Shown one piece after another: positions 5,064-8,688 of a DNA stretch of 8,688 nucleotides. The position numbers were made by a program, and so were the translations under genes. The notes beneath the pieces are model-generated. The model made no database searches. It was not told where the DNA came from and saw only the letters and a list, made by a program, of their open reading frames with translations. Source of the DNA: Clostridia bacterium (GTDB lineage: Bacteria; Bacillota; Clostridia; Christensenellales; Aristaeellaceae); the NCBI GenBank assembly GCA_900754755.1, contig CAAEEC010000381.1:1-8688 (forward strand), given 5' to 3'. How positions within the stretch are numbered: position 1 is the stretch's first letter; every line of letters begins with the position of its first letter.

Positions 5064-6822
5064 GAAGAGTCATGTGGTAAAGCCCCTGCTCGGCCTGATG
5101 CGGCCCTACACGCTGCAAATTCTGCTGTGCGTGGTGCTGGTGATGCTGTTCAATGGGGCCGACCTTATCAAGCCCTGGATCATGGAAATCGCCGTGGACG
5201 ATTACCTCACACCGATGATCGCGGGCGAGCCCGCGCAGACAGGCGGCTTTTTCCTCTTCCAGTCGCTCACAGGGCTGGGCGTTTCGTATTTCCTGGTGGT
5301 CGTCATCGGCGCGCTCGCCAGCATTTTTCAATCGCGCTTGCTGGCACGCGTGTGCCAGTCCATCCTCAACACCATGCGGCTCAAGCTGTTCGACCACATC
5401 CACCGGCTCAAGCTCACGGATCTGGACGAAATCGGCAGCGGCCGCCTGCTCACCCGCGCCACCAACGACGTGGAGGCGCTCAACGAATTCTACAACGACG
5501 TGCTCATCGGCCTGTTCCGGGACATCTTCCTGCTGATCGGCATCATCGTGATGATGCTCAACATGAACTGGCGGCTGGCGCTGATGGCCTTCACGGCCGT
5601 GCCGCTGATCCTGATCATCACGTTCTTGTGCCGCGGCGCGCTGCACCGCAATTTTGTGAAGATGAAGGCGCTCATTTCCCGCATCAACGGCTTCATCGCC
5701 GAAAGCCTTTCGGGCATCCGCGTGATCCAGGCGTTCGGTCGGGAAAAGGAAAAATACGACCAATTGCACGACCTCAACCTGCAATACCGCAAAACCACCA
5801 TGACGCAGGTGGCCATCAACAGCTTCATGCGGCCCGTGATGGAAGTGGTCAACGCGCTGGCCATCGTGCTGATCCTGCTATTCGGCTGGCACCTGGCGGG
5901 GCAGAACATCGGCGCGGTGGAAGTGGGCGTGCTGTTCGCCTTCACGACTTACATCAAGCAGTTCTTCGAACCCATCAACGACCTGGCGGAAAAATACAAT
6001 TCCGTGCAATCGGCCATGGTCTCCGCCGACCGCATCTTCAGCCTGCTCAACGATGGGCGCACGCTGGAAGACCTCGACGCGCCCGGCCACGAGGCGCAAA
6101 TCGTGGGCCGCGTGGAATTCCGGGATGTGTGGTTCGCCTACGTGGGCGAAGAATGGGTGCTCAAGGGGCTTTCCTTCACCGCGGAACCGGGTGAAAAACT
6201 GGCCTTTGTGGGCGCGACCGGCGCGGGTAAAACCACGGTGATCAACCTGCTTTCGCGGTTCTACACGCCGCAGCGGGGCCAGATTTTGATCGACGGCGTG
6301 CCCATCGAGGAATGGACGCTCCCCTGCCTGCGCTTGCAAATCGCCGTGGTGCTGCAGGATGTGTTTCTCTTCGCGGGCACCATCGCCGATAACGTGCGCG
6401 TACACGCGGATATCACGGATGAAAACATCGAGCGCGCGCTCGTGCTCAGCCATGCCGACGAATTTGTAAATCGCCTGGGCGGCATCCACGCGCAGGTGGC
6501 CGAGCGCGGCGCGACCTTCTCCACCGGCGAGCGCCAGCTCATCTCCTTCGCGCGGGCTATCGCGCACCAGCCTGCTATCCTCGTGCTGGACGAAGCCACA
6601 GCGAACATCGATTCGAAAACCGAACTGCTCGTGCAGCGCTCCATCGAATCCATTTCCCAGGGGCGCACGGCAATTTTCATCGCGCACCGGCTTTCGACCA
6701 TCCGCAATTGCGATAAGATCTTCGTGCTCGACCACGGCGAAGTGATCGAGAGCGGTTCGCACGAGGAACTCATGGCCAAAAACGGCGCCTACGCAAAGAT
6801 GGTCGCGGGGGTGGAAGCGTGA
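5050..6822 (+). CDS. ABC exporter half-transporter, YheH/BmrD type (catalytically competent subunit)
   Basis: A 590-residue half-transporter with a six-helix membrane domain (about 20-320) and an ATPase domain (about 353-588). Motifs: Walker A GATGAGKT (388-395), Q-loop Q436, signature FSTGE (490-494) in place of LSGGQ, Walker B ILVLDE with catalytic E515, and H-loop H546. The degenerate signature pairs with the degenerate Walker B of the first subunit in one ATP site. This subunit's intact Walker motifs pair with the first subunit's LSGGQ in the other site. The two subunits therefore form an asymmetric heterodimer of the BmrC/BmrD or TM287/288 kind. At 590 residues it is shorter than B. subtilis BmrD (about 670), so an extra periplasmic-side insertion is probably absent. 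It overlaps the upstream partner by 14 nt and the downstream radical SAM gene by 4 nt. Confidence 0.92.
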   Translation: MQMREKSHVVKPLLGLMRPYTLQILLCVVLVMLFNGADLIKPWIMEIAVDDYLTPMIAGEPAQTGGFFLFQSLTGLGVSYFLVVVIGALASIFQSRLLARVCQSILNTMRLKLFDHIHRLKLTDLDEIGSGRLLTRATNDVEALNEFYNDVLIGLFRDIFLLIGIIVMMLNMNWRLALMAFTAVPLILIITFLCRGALHRNFVKMKALISRINGFIAESLSGIRVIQAFGREKEKYDQLHDLNLQYRKTTMTQVAINSFMRPVMEVVNALAIVLILLFGWHLAGQNIGAVEVGVLFAFTTYIKQFFEPINDLAEKYNSVQSAMVSADRIFSLLNDGRTLEDLDAPGHEAQIVGRVEFRDVWFAYVGEEWVLKGLSFTAEPGEKLAFVGATGAGKTTVINLLSRFYTPQRGQILIDGVPIEEWTLPCLRLQIAVVLQDVFLFAGTIADNVRVHADITDENIERALVLSHADEFVNRLGGIHAQVAERGATFSTGERQLISFARAIAHQPAILVLDEATANIDSKTELLVQRSIESISQGRTAIFIAHRLSTIRNCDKIFVLDHGEVIESGSHEELMAKNGAYAKMVAGVEA

Positions 6823-7679
6823 AGTGCGGCATCTGCCCGCGCGGCTGCGCCCAGCGCGAAACCGGCCTGTGCGGGGTGGGCATGGTTCCCGTGGTGGCGC
6901 GCGCCGCGCCGCACTTTGATGAAGAACCAGTCATCAGCGGCACGCGCGGCTCGGGCGCGGTGTTTTTCTCCGGTTGCCCGCTGGGCTGCGTGTATTGCCA
7001 GAATGAGGAGCTGTCCTTTCAGCGAGCGGGCAAGCCCGTGCGCAATCTGCGCGCCATATACGAACGTTTGATCGCTCAAGGCGTACACAACATCAACCTG
7101 GTCACGGCGGGGCATTTCCTGCCCGCCGTGGCGGAATCGCTGCGGCCACGCCTGCCCGTGCCCGTGGTGTGGAACAGCTCGGGCTATGAGAGCGAGGCGC
7201 AAATCGCCGCGCTGGACGGGCTGGTGGACGTATACCTGCCGGATTTCAAATATCTGCGCGGCGAAACCGCCGCGGCGCTCTCCCACTGCCCGGACTATCC
7301 GCAGGTGGCCAAGCGCGCCCTGCTGGCCATGCACGCGCAGGTGGGCGAAACAGTGTTTGACGAAGAGGGCTTGATGCGGCGCGGCCTGCTCGTGCGGCAC
7401 CTGATTTTGCCCGGGCACGCGCAGGAGAGCGTGGAAATCCTCGGCTGGATCTTTGAAAACCTGCCCAACGCCTATGTGAGCGTGATGGCGCAATACACGC
7501 CCAACGCGCGCGTGGCGGGCACGCCGCTGGACCGGCGCATTTCGCGCGCAGAATACGAGCACGTGTGGCGCTTCATCCAGGCGCGGGGCTTTGAAAATGG
7601 GTTTGTACAATCGCGCGCCTCGGCGCGGCGGGAGTATACGCCCGCATTTGATTTGACGGGAGTGGACGACGTTTTATGA
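6819..7679 (+). CDS. Radical SAM protein, PflA/PflX-like (COG1313 type)
   Basis: A 286-residue protein with the radical SAM cluster motif C53-x3-C57-x2-C60 in the context FSGCPLGCVYCQN, as in pyruvate formate-lyase activating enzymes. It also has an N-terminal cysteine set, C3, C6, C10 and C18 (CGICPRGC...GLCG), characteristic of the PflX/COG1313 branch and possibly a second metal or Fe-S site. The cluster binds S-adenosylmethionine and generates the 5'-deoxyadenosyl radical; the target of this branch is not established. No glycyl-radical enzyme is encoded in the window, so an activase role is unproven. The start is a GTG at 6819 overlapping the previous stop (GTGA), with a weak purine-rich GGGGGTGG ahead of it; the N-terminal cysteines begin immediately after, which supports this start. 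Its stop overlaps the next start (ATGA). It should act in the cytosol. Confidence 0.87.
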   Translation: MKCGICPRGCAQRETGLCGVGMVPVVARAAPHFDEEPVISGTRGSGAVFFSGCPLGCVYCQNEELSFQRAGKPVRNLRAIYERLIAQGVHNINLVTAGHFLPAVAESLRPRLPVPVVWNSSGYESEAQIAALDGLVDVYLPDFKYLRGETAAALSHCPDYPQVAKRALLAMHAQVGETVFDEEGLMRRGLLVRHLILPGHAQESVEILGWIFENLPNAYVSVMAQYTPNARVAGTPLDRRISRAEYEHVWRFIQARGFENGFVQSRASARREYTPAFDLTGVDDVL

Positions 7680-8482
7680 ATTTTGCGCCCCTGTTCTCCG
7701 GCTCCAGCGGGAACGCGGTCTATGTCGGTTCGCAGAACACGCACCTGCTGGTGGACGCCGGTCTTTCCGGCGCGCGGATTGCCCGCGAGTTGGAGCGCGT
7801 CGGCCTGCGGGCGGACGCGCTGTCAGGCATTTTGATCACGCACGAACACACGGATCACATCGCGGGCGTGGGCGTGATGAGCCGCCGGTTTGATTTGCCA
7901 GTGTACGCCACGGAAGGCACCTGGCGGGAAATGCATGGGCGGCTGGGCAAAATCGCCGCCCAAAATGTGCGCGTGCTGGACGGCAAGCGCCCCTTTCGCG
8001 TGGGCGATATCGAGGTGAATCCCTTTCCCCTCTCGCACGACGCGGCGGATCCCGTGGGCTACGCGCTGCGCGCCGGGGACGCGCGCATTGCCATCGCCAC
8101 GGATACGGGCGAAATCTGCGAAAGCTGGATGCAATATTGCGAGGGCGCGGATCTGGTGCTGCTGGAATCGAATTACGACCCGGCCATGCTGGAAGCGGGG
8201 CCTTATCCCTATCCGCTCAAGCGGCGCATCCTGGGCAGCCAGGGCCACCTTTCCAACGACGACGCGGGCCGGGCCGCCGCGCGCCTGATCGCCTCGGGCG
8301 TCAAGCGGCTGGTGCTGGGACACTTGAGCCGCGAAAACAACTTTCCCGAGCTCGCCCTGCGCGCGGTAGCGGACGCGCTGCACGCCGCAGGCTTGCACGC
8401 GGCGATTGACATCGCCCGCCGCGACGGCGCGACGGGACTCTATACTTTGCAGGGGGAATTATGGTCGAAAATCGGGGGATAA
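7676..8482 (+). CDS. walJ: WalJ/YycJ-type metallo-beta-lactamase-fold hydrolase
   Basis: A 268-residue soluble protein that opens with the family-typical FSGSSGNAVYV and VDAGLS (residues 7-31). Metal-binding motifs are complete: H56-E-H58-T-D60-H61, H121, D143 in ATDTG, and H216 in LGHLSREN. GHLSN (190-194) and LLESNYD (162-168) are also hallmarks of the YycJ group. B. subtilis YycJ/WalJ is encoded with the WalRK cell-wall two-component system; nuclease (5'-3' exonuclease) activity linked to DNA repair has been reported for YycJ homologues. Here no walR, walK, walH or walI gene is adjacent. The ATG at 7676 overlaps the preceding stop by 4 nt, and its own ribosome site is weak, so translation probably depends on coupling. 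No membrane segment is seen. The family call is strong; the symbol is by resemblance. Confidence 0.85.
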   Translation: MNFAPLFSGSSGNAVYVGSQNTHLLVDAGLSGARIARELERVGLRADALSGILITHEHTDHIAGVGVMSRRFDLPVYATEGTWREMHGRLGKIAAQNVRVLDGKRPFRVGDIEVNPFPLSHDAADPVGYALRAGDARIAIATDTGEICESWMQYCEGADLVLLESNYDPAMLEAGPYPYPLKRRILGSQGHLSNDDAGRAAARLIASGVKRLVLGHLSRENNFPELALRAVADALHAAGLHAAIDIARRDGATGLYTLQGELWSKIGG

Positions 8483-8688
8483 GCCTGTTCCGGGCCAACG
8501 CGCTATACCTGTTGGCGGCCGTCGGGCTAGTGTTATTGGATTTGGCCGCCACGCTGCTCTCGTCCATCGAGGGTCTGAACACGGGCGCGGCGTCCGTGCT
8601 GCTCAACGTGGGATACTACGCGCTGTTCCTGGGCGCGCCGGTGTTGCTCTACGCTGCCCGCCGGCAGGATGGGCTGGATACGCTGCGC
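8461..8688 (+). CDS. Membrane protein, N-terminal 76 residues (possible CPBP-family intramembrane protease; runs off the right edge)
   Basis: An ATG at 8461 opens a frame that continues to the window edge. AGGGGGA (8451-8457) provides a ribosome site 3 nt before it, and the gene overlaps the end of walJ by 22 nt. The visible part has two hydrophobic helices, about residues 14-35 and 45-66, with a basic patch (RR, 67-68) after the second. A short polar N-terminus, a first helix, a loop, then a helix ending in 'P.LLY.ARR..G' resembles the start of CPBP (CAAX-protease/bacteriocin-processing) intramembrane metalloproteases. The diagnostic EExxxR and HxxxN/D motifs would lie beyond the window, so this identity is tentative. 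A generic membrane protein is the safe description. Confidence 0.6.
   Translation, partial: MVENRGISLFRANALYLLAAVGLVLLDLAATLLSSIEGLNTGAASVLLNVGYYALFLGAPVLLYAARRQDGLDTLR

Noticed and set aside
5127..6194. Second long open frame on the plus strand inside the second ABC gene.
   Set aside because: It is out of frame with intact ABC transporter motifs, and its Arg/His/Pro-rich composition is typical of a GC-rich shadow frame.
5878..6762. Long open frames on the minus strand opposite the ABC genes (also 4948-5784).
   Set aside because: They are antisense to conserved coding sequence, rich in His/Arg/Gln, and have no supporting domain.
1..8688. tRNA, rRNA, CRISPR arrays, insertion sequences, phage genes, defence systems or a DnaA-box cluster.
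   Set aside because: Reading both strands, I found no repeat-spacer pattern, transposase or integrase motif, RNA gene signature, or clustered TTATCCACA-like boxes. parS alone does not make this the origin.

Overview
The window looks like chromosomal DNA from a GC-rich member of the Firmicutes, probably class Clostridia. Four things point there: strong AGGAGG-type ribosome sites, a CvpA gene paired with a DUF5711 gene, a WalJ/YycJ-type hydrolase, and a perfect Bacillus-type parS centromere site. No phage, transposon, CRISPR or RNA gene is visible. The assignment is an inference from gene content, not a phylogeny.

Left part (1-2161, leftward genes). A membrane-anchored DUF5711 protein (1067-2161) and a CvpA-family membrane protein (320-1048) form a two-gene unit ending in a perfect 12-bp intrinsic terminator (262-306). 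Immediately beyond it lies the 5' end of another leftward gene (1-231, cut by the window edge), which resembles uroporphyrinogen-decarboxylase-family proteins.

Centre (2162-2369). This divergent intergenic region is the most information-rich part of the window. It holds two good sigma-A promoters pointing in opposite directions that share one palindromic -10 (CTATTATAATAG). The exact 16-bp ParB site TGTTTCACGTGAAACA (2301-2316) lies in the predicted 5' UTR of the rightward transcript. A 9-bp hairpin sits just upstream of the strong ribosome site of the first rightward gene.

Right part (2370-8688, rightward genes). A compact gene run with short gaps or overlaps: a membrane-anchored YkuE-like metallophosphoesterase; the two half-transporters of a heterodimeric ABC exporter (BmrC/BmrD, YheI/YheH type) with one degenerate and one consensus ATP site; a PflA/PflX-like radical SAM protein (COG1313 type); a WalJ/YycJ-type metallo-beta-lactamase-fold hydrolase; and the start of a membrane protein that may be a CPBP-type intramembrane protease. 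Overlaps of 14, 4, 4 and 22 nt between successive genes suggest translational coupling. No terminator is visible inside the run. The genes do not form one obvious pathway; most look like envelope or housekeeping functions. The parS site (and, weakly, the walJ homologue) suggests an origin-proximal position on the chromosome.
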